From Caldisericaceae bacterium (GTDB taxonomy: Bacteria > Calditrichota > Calditrichia > Calditrichales > Calditrichaceae): a stretch of DNA of 16,557 nt. The notes below the pieces were generated by a model. It saw nothing but the letters and a program-made list of their open reading frames with translations. It searched no databases and was not told where the DNA came from. The stretch spans positions 1-16,557 of the forward strand of contig JAGHBR010000134.1 of the NCBI GenBank assembly GCA_021160885.1, given 5' to 3'. Positions 6,438 through 16,000 of the stretch are shown here, piece by piece (positions within the stretch are counted from its first letter, which is position 1; each line of letters opens with the position of its first letter). The translations under genes and the position numbers were made by a program.

Positions 6438-9400
6438 GTGTTAAAACGGATTCTAAGTATCGGATTTTTAGTTGCAATCTTAATGGTCTCTTTAACTCAG
6501 GCTCAGGATTACTATCAAAATGAAATCCTTTTTTGTTTGAAAGCAGACCGCGCTCCATTAAATATTTTACATCAAAATGGGAAGGTTACGACAAATAATT
6601 TACGTTTAAATCGTCTGCTGGGCCAATTGGATGTGGTAAAAATCGAACAATGGCTGCCCATGGCCGACGATCGGGATGTGGTAGATGGCGTACGCCTGGC
6701 TAATATTTACCGGGTTGTATTTAAAAGCTCAAAATCAATGCAGCAGCTAAATGAAATTTTAAATAAATTCCGTTTACTTGAGGATGTGCATTCTGCTGCT
6801 CCGGAGGCCATAAATCGAATACAGGGCTCCTTCGAATCCTACATCCCAAATGACCCCTATTTCGATAAGCAATGGTATTTAAAAAAGATTGGCGCTGATC
6901 AGGCCTGGGGCCTCTGGAAAAATGGCTTGCCAGGTGATTCAACTGTACTGGTTGGCGTGGTTGATACTGGAGTAGATTATGAACATCCTGAGTTGGCCAA
7001 TGTGCTTTACATTAATCCAGGCGAGGACATCAATCATGATGGCCGATTTACCAGTGAAGATGAAAATGGTGTGGATGATGACGGCAATGGTTACATTGAT
7101 GATGTACGCGGCTGGGATTTTGCCGGAAGCGCTCAACCTAATGAAGATCCGGACAATGACGTCCGACCACCTCAGGCTGGTCCCCATCTTGAATTAAGTC
7201 ATGGAACGCACGTGGCGGGGGTTATTGCAGCCATGACAGACAACAGTGTGGGCATAGCTGGCATTTCGTTCAGAAGTAAAATAATTGCCACCAAGCATGC
7301 TTTTGATGATGATTTAACCGAACCCAGTATTATAAAAGGTTATTCTGGCGTTTTGTATTGCGCCAAATTGGGTGCAAAGATTATTAATTGTTCCTGGGGC
7401 GGAGGTTATGATTTTTACGGCAAGTTGGTGGTCGATAATGTCACAAAAAATTACGGCGCCATCGTGGTAGGAGCGGCCGGTAATGATGGCCACAACAATG
7501 ATGAAAATCCGCAATATCCAAGCGATTTTGATAATGCCGTTTGTGTAGCCGCATTGCGTAATGATGATAAAAAGGCTTACTATTCTAATTTTGGTGAAGT
7601 AGTAGATATTAGTGCGCCAGGCGGCGAAGGCAGCAGTTACACCAGCGCCATATTAAGCACGGTGCATGCAAATGCCGGTTCATACGCTTCATGGCAGGGA
7701 ACCTCTATGGCCGCGCCAGTGGTGGCCGGGGCGTTAGCTCTGTTAAAAGCCTGGTTCCCGGATGATTCGCGCGACCAATTGTTAAATCGTATGTACAATG
7801 CCGCTGATCCCATTGATAATATTAATCCCAATTACAAAGGATTGTTGGGACATGGGCGTGTTAATGTTTTTAATGCCATTGCCCGAGGCATCCTGCCCAA
7901 TATTAGATTAACAGACTATCAGTTCGAAACAAAGGATGGAACCGGTGCTACACCCGGGGATTCCCTTTCACTTACACTGGCGCTATCCAATGGTGTAAAC
8001 TGGCAGGATGCATACCATGTAAAAGCAGTCCTGTCATCTACTTCATCTTTTGTCTATATTCTGGATTCTCTGTACTGGATTGATGAATTGCCTGCAGGTG
8101 CCGATACCATTATTGATCAATTTCATGTACGCTTGTGGATTGATTCATTGGCCCCTTTACAGGATTTGCCATTACAATTGAAAATTACAGCGAATGATAC
8201 CTCAGAATATTCTTTTGAAAAAACTGAAAACTTGACTTTAACCATTTCAATGGATCAAAAGGGTTTTCCGATTCAGGGATTTGGGATAAATTCCCCAATT
8301 GCCCTGACGCAACAAGATGGTAATAAATACATAGTTGGAATTAGTGGCCAAAGCGACCTTTTGGTTTTTGACCAGACAGGTAAAAAAATAACGGGTTTCC
8401 CTATTGCCGTGGATGCCACCTCGGCAGCGCCTGTTGTTGCTGATCTGGATCAGGACGGTCGGAAAGAAATTGTTACCTTAAACCGCAGAGGTGTTCTGAG
8501 AATTTTAGATTTTAACGGTACTATTAAAAAACAATTTGATCTGGATGAACCGGTTTACGGTGATCTGGTGGTCGGTAACTTTGACAACGACCCTGAACTG
8601 GAAATGGCTTTTGGCAGCATGCGTAAAAAATTCCATGTTTTTAATCTGGATTCTTCAGAAGCAGCCGGCTTTCCCAAAACTATGTCAAGCCTGGTCAATT
8701 TAGGAGGTGCTGTAGCCGATTTAAATAATGATGGCCTGGATGACATCGTGATTGGCACCTTTGACAACAAGTTACACTTTTTTACAAGTGGCCAGGATTC
8801 CATGGAGCATTTTTCAATTGATTTAAGTACGCGCCTGGTGGCGAATCCGGTTATTGGTAAAGTGCAGGATAGTCTTTTTATTTTAGTCGTTACGTTGGAT
8901 CAAAACTTGATCAGTCTGGACAGGTTTGGAAATAAAATCTTTCAGCGAACGCTGAATGAAAGCATTGTCGGCGCGCCGATGATTGCCGATGTAGATCAGA
9001 ATGGTATTCCTGAAATTGCAGTAGTAACGAATGACGGTTACCTACATATTCTGGAGCCTGACAGCACCTATTTTAATGACCTCTTTCCTATGGCCTTAAA
9101 TGGCACGCCACAAAGCGGGCCTATAAGTTTTGATGTTGATGATGATGGTCTGCTGGAAATTTTAACCATTGTGGATCAGGGACTGGTGCACCTGATTAAA
9201 ATAAATGGCCAGGAGGTGGCCAACTTCCCGGTCGATCTGGGGCAGGGTGTCGGTTCGATACCTGTAATTGATGACCTTGATGGCGATGGCGATACAGAAG
9301 TTCTTATTGGCGGGCAATCAAATATTTTTGCCATTGATTTGCATCTCAAGGCGGGCCAGGTACCGGCCTGGAATACCTATCAGGGAAACAATCATCGCAG

Positions 9401-9746
9401 CGGAAGCTACGGTTTGCCGGTCACTGCCATAAAAGAAATGCCCGGTCGTCCTTTGCCGGAATCATTCCAGATTTTTAGCAATTACCCGAATCCTTTCAAT
9501 AACGAAACAGTTATTCGATTTAACGTTCCGGCTCGATTTAATGGTAAAAAAATGCAATTAAAGATTTTTAATGTGTTAGGCCAAATGGTCTACCATAAAA
9601 CAATTGAAAATCTAAAATCCGGAATGCAGCGAATAAAATGGTCAGGTATTGATGATGCTGGTAAAGCGCTTAGTTCGGGCATATATTTTTATCAGCTTAA
9701 AATTGGTAATCTGTCACAGGTAAGACGCTTATTATTGATTAAATAA
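6438..9746 (+). CDS. Secreted subtilisin-family (S8) protease with propeller-like repeats and type A sorting domain, copy 1
   Basis: An extracellular serine endopeptidase of 1,102 residues from the GTG start. Signal peptide 1-22 (ends TQA). Prodomain about 23-135 with ADDRD at 76-80, probably a removable intramolecular inhibitor. S8 domain about 137-490 with a complete triad: Asp176 (VVDTGVD), His255 (SHGTHVAG), Ser423 (GTSMAAP), and oxyanion Asn349 (AAGND). Two calcium-loop-like motifs follow the catalytic Asp: DINHDGRFTSED (197-208), then a DDDGNGYIDD segment. A CARDB-like beta-sandwich spans about 490-610. Eight FG-GAP/VCBS-like units (about 615-970), several with DxDxDG loops, probably fold as a propeller, followed by a WNTYQGNNHRSG motif. 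The sorting domain is 1007-1102 (NYPNPFN..., end RLLLIK). All key residues are intact, so it should be active. It is the first of three adjacent paralogues; the next begins 55 bases downstream. The substrate cannot be read from sequence. Confidence 0.92.
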   Translation: MLKRILSIGFLVAILMVSLTQAQDYYQNEILFCLKADRAPLNILHQNGKVTTNNLRLNRLLGQLDVVKIEQWLPMADDRDVVDGVRLANIYRVVFKSSKSMQQLNEILNKFRLLEDVHSAAPEAINRIQGSFESYIPNDPYFDKQWYLKKIGADQAWGLWKNGLPGDSTVLVGVVDTGVDYEHPELANVLYINPGEDINHDGRFTSEDENGVDDDGNGYIDDVRGWDFAGSAQPNEDPDNDVRPPQAGPHLELSHGTHVAGVIAAMTDNSVGIAGISFRSKIIATKHAFDDDLTEPSIIKGYSGVLYCAKLGAKIINCSWGGGYDFYGKLVVDNVTKNYGAIVVGAAGNDGHNNDENPQYPSDFDNAVCVAALRNDDKKAYYSNFGEVVDISAPGGEGSSYTSAILSTVHANAGSYASWQGTSMAAPVVAGALALLKAWFPDDSRDQLLNRMYNAADPIDNINPNYKGLLGHGRVNVFNAIARGILPNIRLTDYQFETKDGTGATPGDSLSLTLALSNGVNWQDAYHVKAVLSSTSSFVYILDSLYWIDELPAGADTIIDQFHVRLWIDSLAPLQDLPLQLKITANDTSEYSFEKTENLTLTISMDQKGFPIQGFGINSPIALTQQDGNKYIVGISGQSDLLVFDQTGKKITGFPIAVDATSAAPVVADLDQDGRKEIVTLNRRGVLRILDFNGTIKKQFDLDEPVYGDLVVGNFDNDPELEMAFGSMRKKFHVFNLDSSEAAGFPKTMSSLVNLGGAVADLNNDGLDDIVIGTFDNKLHFFTSGQDSMEHFSIDLSTRLVANPVIGKVQDSLFILVVTLDQNLISLDRFGNKIFQRTLNESIVGAPMIADVDQNGIPEIAVVTNDGYLHILEPDSTYFNDLFPMALNGTPQSGPISFDVDDDGLLEILTIVDQGLVHLIKINGQEVANFPVDLGQGVGSIPVIDDLDGDGDTEVLIGGQSNIFAIDLHLKAGQVPAWNTYQGNNHRSGSYGLPVTAIKEMPGRPLPESFQIFSNYPNPFNNETVIRFNVPARFNGKKMQLKIFNVLGQMVYHKTIENLKSGMQRIKWSGIDDAGKALSSGIYFYQLKIGNLSQVRRLLLIK

Positions 9747-9790
9747 CAGAAAAAATTACCTCGCTGTCTGTTTGCAGCAGATACCGATAC

Positions 9791-9795
9791 AGGTG
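9791..9795 (+). promoter_or_regulatory. Ribosome binding site that sets the start of the second protease
   Basis: AGGTG lies six bases before ATG 9802, which opens straight into a signal peptide (Met-Lys-Phe-Arg then hydrophobic). The longer alternative is a TTG at 9772 without a good ribosome site and would add ten residues before the signal peptide. Confidence 0.65.
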
Positions 9796-9801
9796 TTTAA
9801 A

Positions 9802-12800
9802 ATGAAATTCAGATTATTCGTTAATATATTAATTTTTTATGCCATGGGTTTTTTACATGCCCAGGAAATTTTCCAGGAGCGCATATTGGTTGCGCTCCAC
9901 CCACAAACGCCGGCTTTACCTGTTGGCAAAGTGACAGATGCTTCGACAATAAAAAGTTCTGAGTTATGGCGATTAATGCAAAAATACCATGTCGTCAGAA
10001 TTGAAAAATGGCTGAAATCTGCAGATGACCAGGATGTTTTTGAGGGCATCGCTTTTAATAAAATTTACCGCTTTTATCTGGAAAAATCGTCTTTGCGAGA
10101 AAGGGCTTCCCGGGCGTTTAAAGCCTCGAGTGAAGTACTGGAGGTGAATTTTGAGCCAAAGGTTAAAATCGCCGTTCCCATACCTCCTTATGTAACCAAC
10201 GATCCCTTTATCGAACGTCAGTATTATCTGGATAAAATCCTGGCCAAATATGTCTGGACATTGGCTGAACAAATAAGCCCGCCTGACCGCCCTATTTTAA
10301 TAGGTATCGTAGATACCGGGATTGACTATTTGCATCCGGAAATGGAACCGGCGCTTTACATAAATCCTGGCGAGGATGTGGATGGCGATGGCCAATTTAC
10401 TTCAGCAGACTTAAATGGTCTGGATGATGATGGCAACGGATTTGTAGATGATGTACGCGGCTGGGACTTTTCTTATGCTTCTGATTCTGTTGCTGGAGAT
10501 AATGATATCCGGCCACCGAATGCAGGGGGGTATGAAATTTTAAGCCATGGTACGCATGTGGCGGGTATTGCGGGCGCCATGGCCAATAATGAACTTGGCA
10601 TCAGCGGAATTGCGCGTGGATATAAAATTATCGGCACCAAACACAGTTTAGATGATGATTTAAGCCATGGCTATTTGTACAATGCTTATGATGGGATTCT
10701 TTACTGCGCTAAATTGGGAGCAGATGTGGTCAATTGTTCATGGGGCGGTCCCGGCTATTACGACCTGGCTCAGAAGTTGATCGATATGGTAAGGGAAGAT
10801 TACGGAACTATTGTGGTGGCTGCCGCCGGCAATGACAATAATAATAATGACAACCATCATTTTTATCCCGGTGATTTGAATGGCGTGGTTACCGTGGCCG
10901 CCTTGGGCCCTGATGACCGTAAAGCATCTTTTTCCAATTATGGGAACGTGATTGACATCAGTGCGCCAGGCGTCGGTATTTTAAGCACGATCCATTATTA
11001 CAAAGGGGGCTATGCCACCTGGCAGGGAACATCCATGGCCAGTCCGGTGGTGGCCGGTTCCATTGCGCTGTTAAAATATTTTTTTCCTGATTTATCTCCG
11101 GATGAACTGGCGCAAAAAGTGTTAGACGCAGCCGATCCCTTGGATGACCTTAATCCTTCGTATCAGGGATTGCTGGGCGCAGGACGTGTAAATATCTACA
11201 ATGCGATTGGCCCTTCGTTCTTACCTGCTTTAAAAATTGTTCAGGATAGTTTGCAATTTGAAGATTTGAATCAAAGCGGCCAGATTGATCCCGGAGAACG
11301 CATTCAAATCGGCTTACAGGTGCGAAATAAACCAAACTGGCAAATAGCCACCGATGTCCAGGTTGTGCTTTCCACTGGCGATTCATTGCTTCATTTATTG
11401 GATTCTGTTGCCTATATTGGCGATCTTGAACCAGGGGAGGAAATCTGGACAGCTCTCAATGATTTCCAGATACTACCGGATCAGAAACATACGTATGGCC
11501 AAACCCAAATTCTTTTTACCATTCGCGGCAAAACAGCCAATGGACAGCTGATAGAAGAACATTTCCCAAAGGAAATTTCCCTTTCTTTGTTTCAGAATCA
11601 TTTTCCTAAAAGGCTTAATCCAGGTAGTATACCAGTTTCTGTACTAAAAGATTCATTGACTGATGAAACCAGACTTTGTTTAATCACCATGGACAATCAT
11701 TTGTTGCTCTTAAATGCTAAGGGAGAAATTATCCCGCCTTTTCCAATAGATCTGCTTGAGTTTCATCGCGTGCCTCAGGTGGTGGTGGATGTTGATAACG
11801 ATGGACAACAGGAAATAGCTACGCTTAGCAATTACGGAAAGTTAAAGGTTTTTAAACAAAATGGAAGCCTGCTTCTTGACGTGGACCTCAATGAGGTAGT
11901 TTATGGAAATTTTGCCGTTGACGATTTGGATGGTGATGGACAATTTGAATTTGTCATTGCCACAATGCGTAAAAAATTGCATGTCATTGCGCTCGATGGC
12001 TCTGAGCTGGAAGGCTTTCCTGTTCAATTAAACGGATTTGTACCTCAAGGTGTGGCGATTGGTGATGTGGATGCAAGTGGAACCAAAGAAATAGCGATAG
12101 GCACTTTTGATAAAAAGCTTCATTTATTCGATTATCAAGGTAAAGAACGCCCTGGCTGGCCTGTAGAGCTTCCTGTGGCCTTGCGCTTTACTCCGGTTAT
12201 CAGTAAAGACAAAAATGGTACCTTTATTTGGGTGATAACTAAGAGCAATCAACTTATCAAGTTTAATCCGCAAGGAAGCGAAGAATTATCAGTCAATCTG
12301 CGTTCAGATGTGAACTTTGATCCTTTTTTAATGGATTCCAATCAAGATGGGCTGCTTGAGTATTGCTTTATTGATGAAAAAAATCAATTTATTGGTTACA
12401 GTTCAGACAATCATCGTTTTCTCTTCGATCTGGACATGGAACTGGATGGCATTCCACTGGTTTTCTGGTCTAATAGCCAGCTGCATTTAATTGATCTGAA
12501 CTCAAAAGGCCAGGTAGCGTTATTTGATGAACATTTTTCATTAAAAGCCTATTCTCCAATCTATTTACCCTGGGCTATAAATCGATCCATTTCTTTAACC
12601 GATTTGGATGGTGATGGTGATGTTGAAGCGATTGTAACAGGAAATGAACAGTTGGTCGTTCTGGATTTACCTGACTCAATCGATGGGCAGCAAGCCTGGT
12701 CTACCTACCTGGCAAACGAACGTAGAACTTCCTATTTTGAAATTGATTCGACTCAGACGACCGGGCTTGATGATAACCAGACTATGCCTCTGAATTTTGT

Positions 12801-13077
12801 TGTAAAAGCCTTTCCCAATCCTTTTAATTCAACTGTAAAAATCAGAATTTCAGGGGAGCGCCTGTTAAAAGGCGAAAAAGTTTCTGTCAAAATTTATGAT
12901 ATTCGGGGAAGGCTGATAACCACCTTAAAAGAAGGAATCATAAAAAGTAATTCTTTGCATCTGACCTGGCATGGGCAGAATCGGAATGGCTTACCTGTGA
13001 GTTCCGGGTTGTATTTTATTAAAGTACAGGTCTCAGATGCTTTTCAGATGATTAAGAAGATTGGGTATATTAAATAA
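9802..13077 (+). CDS. Secreted subtilisin-family (S8) protease with propeller-like repeats and type A sorting domain, copy 2
   Basis: A 1,091-residue paralogue of its two neighbours. Signal peptide 1-20 (ends LHA). Prodomain about 21-130 with ADDQD at 74-78; it lacks the Phe-Cys-Leu motif found near the prodomain start of the other two copies. S8 domain with Asp171 (VDTGID), His249 (SHGTHVAG), Asn344 (AAGND) and Ser411 (GTSMASP), all present. The calcium insert starts at DVDGDGQFTSAD (192-203). CARDB-like sandwich about 475-605 (DLNQSGQIDPGE entry). Repeat region about 609-957 has eight units, but units 1, 5 and 7 have lost the DxDxDG loop, more than in the sister genes. A WSTYLANERRTSYF motif follows, then the sorting domain 996-1091 (AFPNPFN..., end KIGYIK). 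It is the most divergent of the three, yet the catalytic set is complete, so specificity may differ (inference). The next gene starts 16 bases after its stop, so translational coupling is likely. Confidence 0.92.
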   Translation: MKFRLFVNILIFYAMGFLHAQEIFQERILVALHPQTPALPVGKVTDASTIKSSELWRLMQKYHVVRIEKWLKSADDQDVFEGIAFNKIYRFYLEKSSLRERASRAFKASSEVLEVNFEPKVKIAVPIPPYVTNDPFIERQYYLDKILAKYVWTLAEQISPPDRPILIGIVDTGIDYLHPEMEPALYINPGEDVDGDGQFTSADLNGLDDDGNGFVDDVRGWDFSYASDSVAGDNDIRPPNAGGYEILSHGTHVAGIAGAMANNELGISGIARGYKIIGTKHSLDDDLSHGYLYNAYDGILYCAKLGADVVNCSWGGPGYYDLAQKLIDMVREDYGTIVVAAAGNDNNNNDNHHFYPGDLNGVVTVAALGPDDRKASFSNYGNVIDISAPGVGILSTIHYYKGGYATWQGTSMASPVVAGSIALLKYFFPDLSPDELAQKVLDAADPLDDLNPSYQGLLGAGRVNIYNAIGPSFLPALKIVQDSLQFEDLNQSGQIDPGERIQIGLQVRNKPNWQIATDVQVVLSTGDSLLHLLDSVAYIGDLEPGEEIWTALNDFQILPDQKHTYGQTQILFTIRGKTANGQLIEEHFPKEISLSLFQNHFPKRLNPGSIPVSVLKDSLTDETRLCLITMDNHLLLLNAKGEIIPPFPIDLLEFHRVPQVVVDVDNDGQQEIATLSNYGKLKVFKQNGSLLLDVDLNEVVYGNFAVDDLDGDGQFEFVIATMRKKLHVIALDGSELEGFPVQLNGFVPQGVAIGDVDASGTKEIAIGTFDKKLHLFDYQGKERPGWPVELPVALRFTPVISKDKNGTFIWVITKSNQLIKFNPQGSEELSVNLRSDVNFDPFLMDSNQDGLLEYCFIDEKNQFIGYSSDNHRFLFDLDMELDGIPLVFWSNSQLHLIDLNSKGQVALFDEHFSLKAYSPIYLPWAINRSISLTDLDGDGDVEAIVTGNEQLVVLDLPDSIDGQQAWSTYLANERRTSYFEIDSTQTTGLDDNQTMPLNFVVKAFPNPFNSTVKIRISGERLLKGEKVSVKIYDIRGRLITTLKEGIIKSNSLHLTWHGQNRNGLPVSSGLYFIKVQVSDAFQMIKKIGYIK

Positions 13078-13083
13078 ACAGTT

Positions 13084-13090
13084 GGAGGAG
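13084..13090 (+). promoter_or_regulatory. Ribosome binding site that sets the start of the third protease
   Basis: GGAGGAG lies just before ATG 13094 (five bases from GGAGG). It sits right after the stop codon of the preceding gene. A longer reading from TTG 13061 would overlap that gene and prefix the signal peptide with charged residues; part of that extension is simply the Shine-Dalgarno site read as codons. Confidence 0.8.
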
Positions 13091-13093
13091 AAA

Positions 13094-16000
13094 ATGAAAC
13101 GCTTAATTTTTACCTTGTTGTTTTTAGCCCAGCTTGTATGGGCAAACGAGGGTTACTATTTGAATCGAGTGCTTTTTTGTTTGCACCGCGATCAGCCCGA
13201 TTTAACCATATTGTACAAAAATGGGCAACCGCGTACAGATTTTCCGCAGATTAATGCTTTATTGGAAAAATATCAGGCCAGAATACTGGAAAAATGGTTG
13301 CGTTCTGCCGATGATCGCGATATTGTTGGCGACATGAATTTGAGTAAAGTTTACCGTGTGGAATTTGTTTCAGAGTATTCACCTCAGGAATTGCAGCAAA
13401 TTAAAGAAGAATTTGCCGCTATCCCGGCCATTCATTCAGCTGATTTTGAAGGTATTTATTATGTAAAAGATGAAGCACAGGTGGACCCTTACGTTCCCAA
13501 CGATTCGAGGTACAATGAACAATGGTACATCCGAAAGATTCAAGCCAATGATGCCTGGGGACTCTGGTGGGGCAGCACGCCAGGAGATACTGATGTTTTA
13601 GTTGGCGTTGTTGATACTGGTGTTGATTATGAACATCCCGAATTAAGCGATGTTATGTACATTAATCCCGGAGAAGATATTAACCATGACGAACAATTCA
13701 CCAGTGCTGATATTAATGGGGTTGACGATGATGGCAATGGGTATGTGGACGATGTTCGCGGCTGGGATTTTGCCGACAATAATAATGACATTCGTCCCCC
13801 AAGTTCGGGCGTTGATGATGCTTTAAGTCATGGTACGCATTGTAGTGGAATTATTGGCGCCATGGGCGATAATAACGAAGGTATTGCTGGCGTGGCTTTT
13901 CGGGTGAAGATTATTGGTACGAAAAATACTTATGATTCGGATTCCACAAATTCTAATCCCAGTATTGTGAATGGTTATGACGCTATTTTGTACACTGCTA
14001 AATTAGGCGCTAAATTCATTAATTGTTCTTGGGGTAGTATTTTCATGTCGTCTTACGAACAGAGTATTTTGGATGATGTCTCTGATAATTATGGGGCTAT
14101 AGTAATTGGAGCTGCTGGTAATGACAACCACAGTAACGACGGTTTTGGCAGGGCCCAGTATCCTGCCGATTATTCCAAATGTATTTCGGTGGCGGCTACA
14201 GACAACACTGATCACAAAGCTTCCTACTCCAATTGGGGCTCGGCTATTGATATCAGCGCGCCTGGCGGAGAATATGGCGGTGGTTCTACAACCGCAATTT
14301 TAAGTACCATCCACTGGAATGCCGGAGGCTACGACGCGTGGGCCGGAACTTCGATGGCAACTCCGGTGGTTGTGGGCAGTTTTGCCCTCTTAAAAGCCTG
14401 GTTCCCTTCACAGTCCCGACAATGGTATATTGATCAACTTTTAAATCATGCCGATCCGATCGATGATTTGAATCCCGACTATGCTGGCAAATTGGGTTCC
14501 GGGCGGGTGAATATTTACAATTCTATCGCTCGTAATAGCTATCCCTACTTAACCGTGGATTCTTACTCAATCCAAATTATCAATGATAATGGTGACGGAC
14601 AATTAAATCCGGGAGAAAGTGCAAAAATCGTTTTAACAATCGCCAATGATCCCAACTATCAGGATGCAAACAATGTGCAGGTAACAGCTTCTTCAGCCTC
14701 TGGCTATTTTACTTTTAGCGACGGTACCGCCAATCTGGGCACTATTGCTGCCGGTGGATCGGCAACAAATAGTTCAGATGATATTGTCTTTCAAGTGAAT
14801 AATGACGCCCCCTTGCAGCCTTTGACCATTCAAATTACCAAAAAAGCCAATCAGTCCGGCACCTATCCTTACACGCACACCGAAGACATCACGATTCAGC
14901 CGCAAATGAATCAAACGGACTATCCGATCACATCGATTAAAGTTTCGGATGCGGTTGCTGCTGGTGATTTGACTGGTGACAGTAAACTGGAAGTCGCGGC
15001 AGTGAGCGAAGGCGACTCTCTTTATCTGTTTGATGCTTCCGGCAATCTGCAAAGCGGATTCCCCATGTATCTGGGAGGCACGGTCTCCATGGGGCCTGTT
15101 ATTGCTGACATGAATAACGATGGTGATAAGGAAATTGTTATCTCCGAACGTGTGAATGGCTATCTGAAAATCATTAATGGAGATGGTTCATTGATGCTGG
15201 ATATGACTGTTGGCGAACAGATCCGCAGTGAATTAACCGTGGCCGATCTTAATAATGACGGCAACCTGGAAATAATTTTTGGTACCATGTCAAAAAAGCT
15301 GCACGCTATTCAAATCGATGGCAGCGAATTAAGTGGTTTTCCGATCACCTATGCTTCTCAGATTGACAAAGGTGTTGCCGTGGGGGATGTAGATGGCGAC
15401 AACCAGCCGGAATTGGCTTTTGATCTGGTCAATACCGATTTTTATGTAATAGAAGTCGATGGAACTACTTTAAATGGATTTCCATACAATTTGCCTGCGC
15501 GCCTGTCCAATAAACCGGTAATTGCAAATGTAAAAGGAACCATTTATTACGTTCTTACGACAACCGGTCGGGACTTAATTATTTTAAATAGCGCCGGTGG
15601 CGAAGTCCTCAACTTTGATACGGTTGATCCTGTTAATGCCACACCATCACTTTGTGATGTTAATAATGATGGTGAACTGGAAATCGCTTTTGGTACTGAT
15701 AATAGTACGGGTAATTATGGCAAATTGTATCTGATGAATTTCAATGGCGATACGTTAGCGCCTTTTCCTAAAACGCTGGATGCACCGATTAACACCTCGC
15801 CGGTTTTTGCCGATCTGGATGGCGATGGGCAGTTTGAAATAATGACCAGTACCGAAGGTGGTTACATTTATTGTTTCAGGGCGGATGGTAGTTATTACAA
15901 AAATTTCCCAGCCTTTTTTGATGGCGCACAAAATGGTTCTGGTTGCATCAGAGACATAGACCTTGATGGTGATTTCGAAGTTATTGTCGGCGGAGCCAAT

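Noticed and set aside
8440..9310. Asp-rich DxDxDG loops read as dockerin modules (cellulosome-like)
   Set aside because: Dockerins have two such loops in a short helical module; here they recur singly about every 45-50 residues with beta-strands between, as in FG-GAP/VCBS propeller repeats.
9772..9801. TTG start for the second protease
   Set aside because: A rare start with no good ribosome site; ATG 9802 has AGGTG upstream and opens directly into the signal peptide.
13061..13093. TTG start for the third protease
   Set aside because: It overlaps the previous gene and reads through the Shine-Dalgarno site; ATG 13094 is clearly better.
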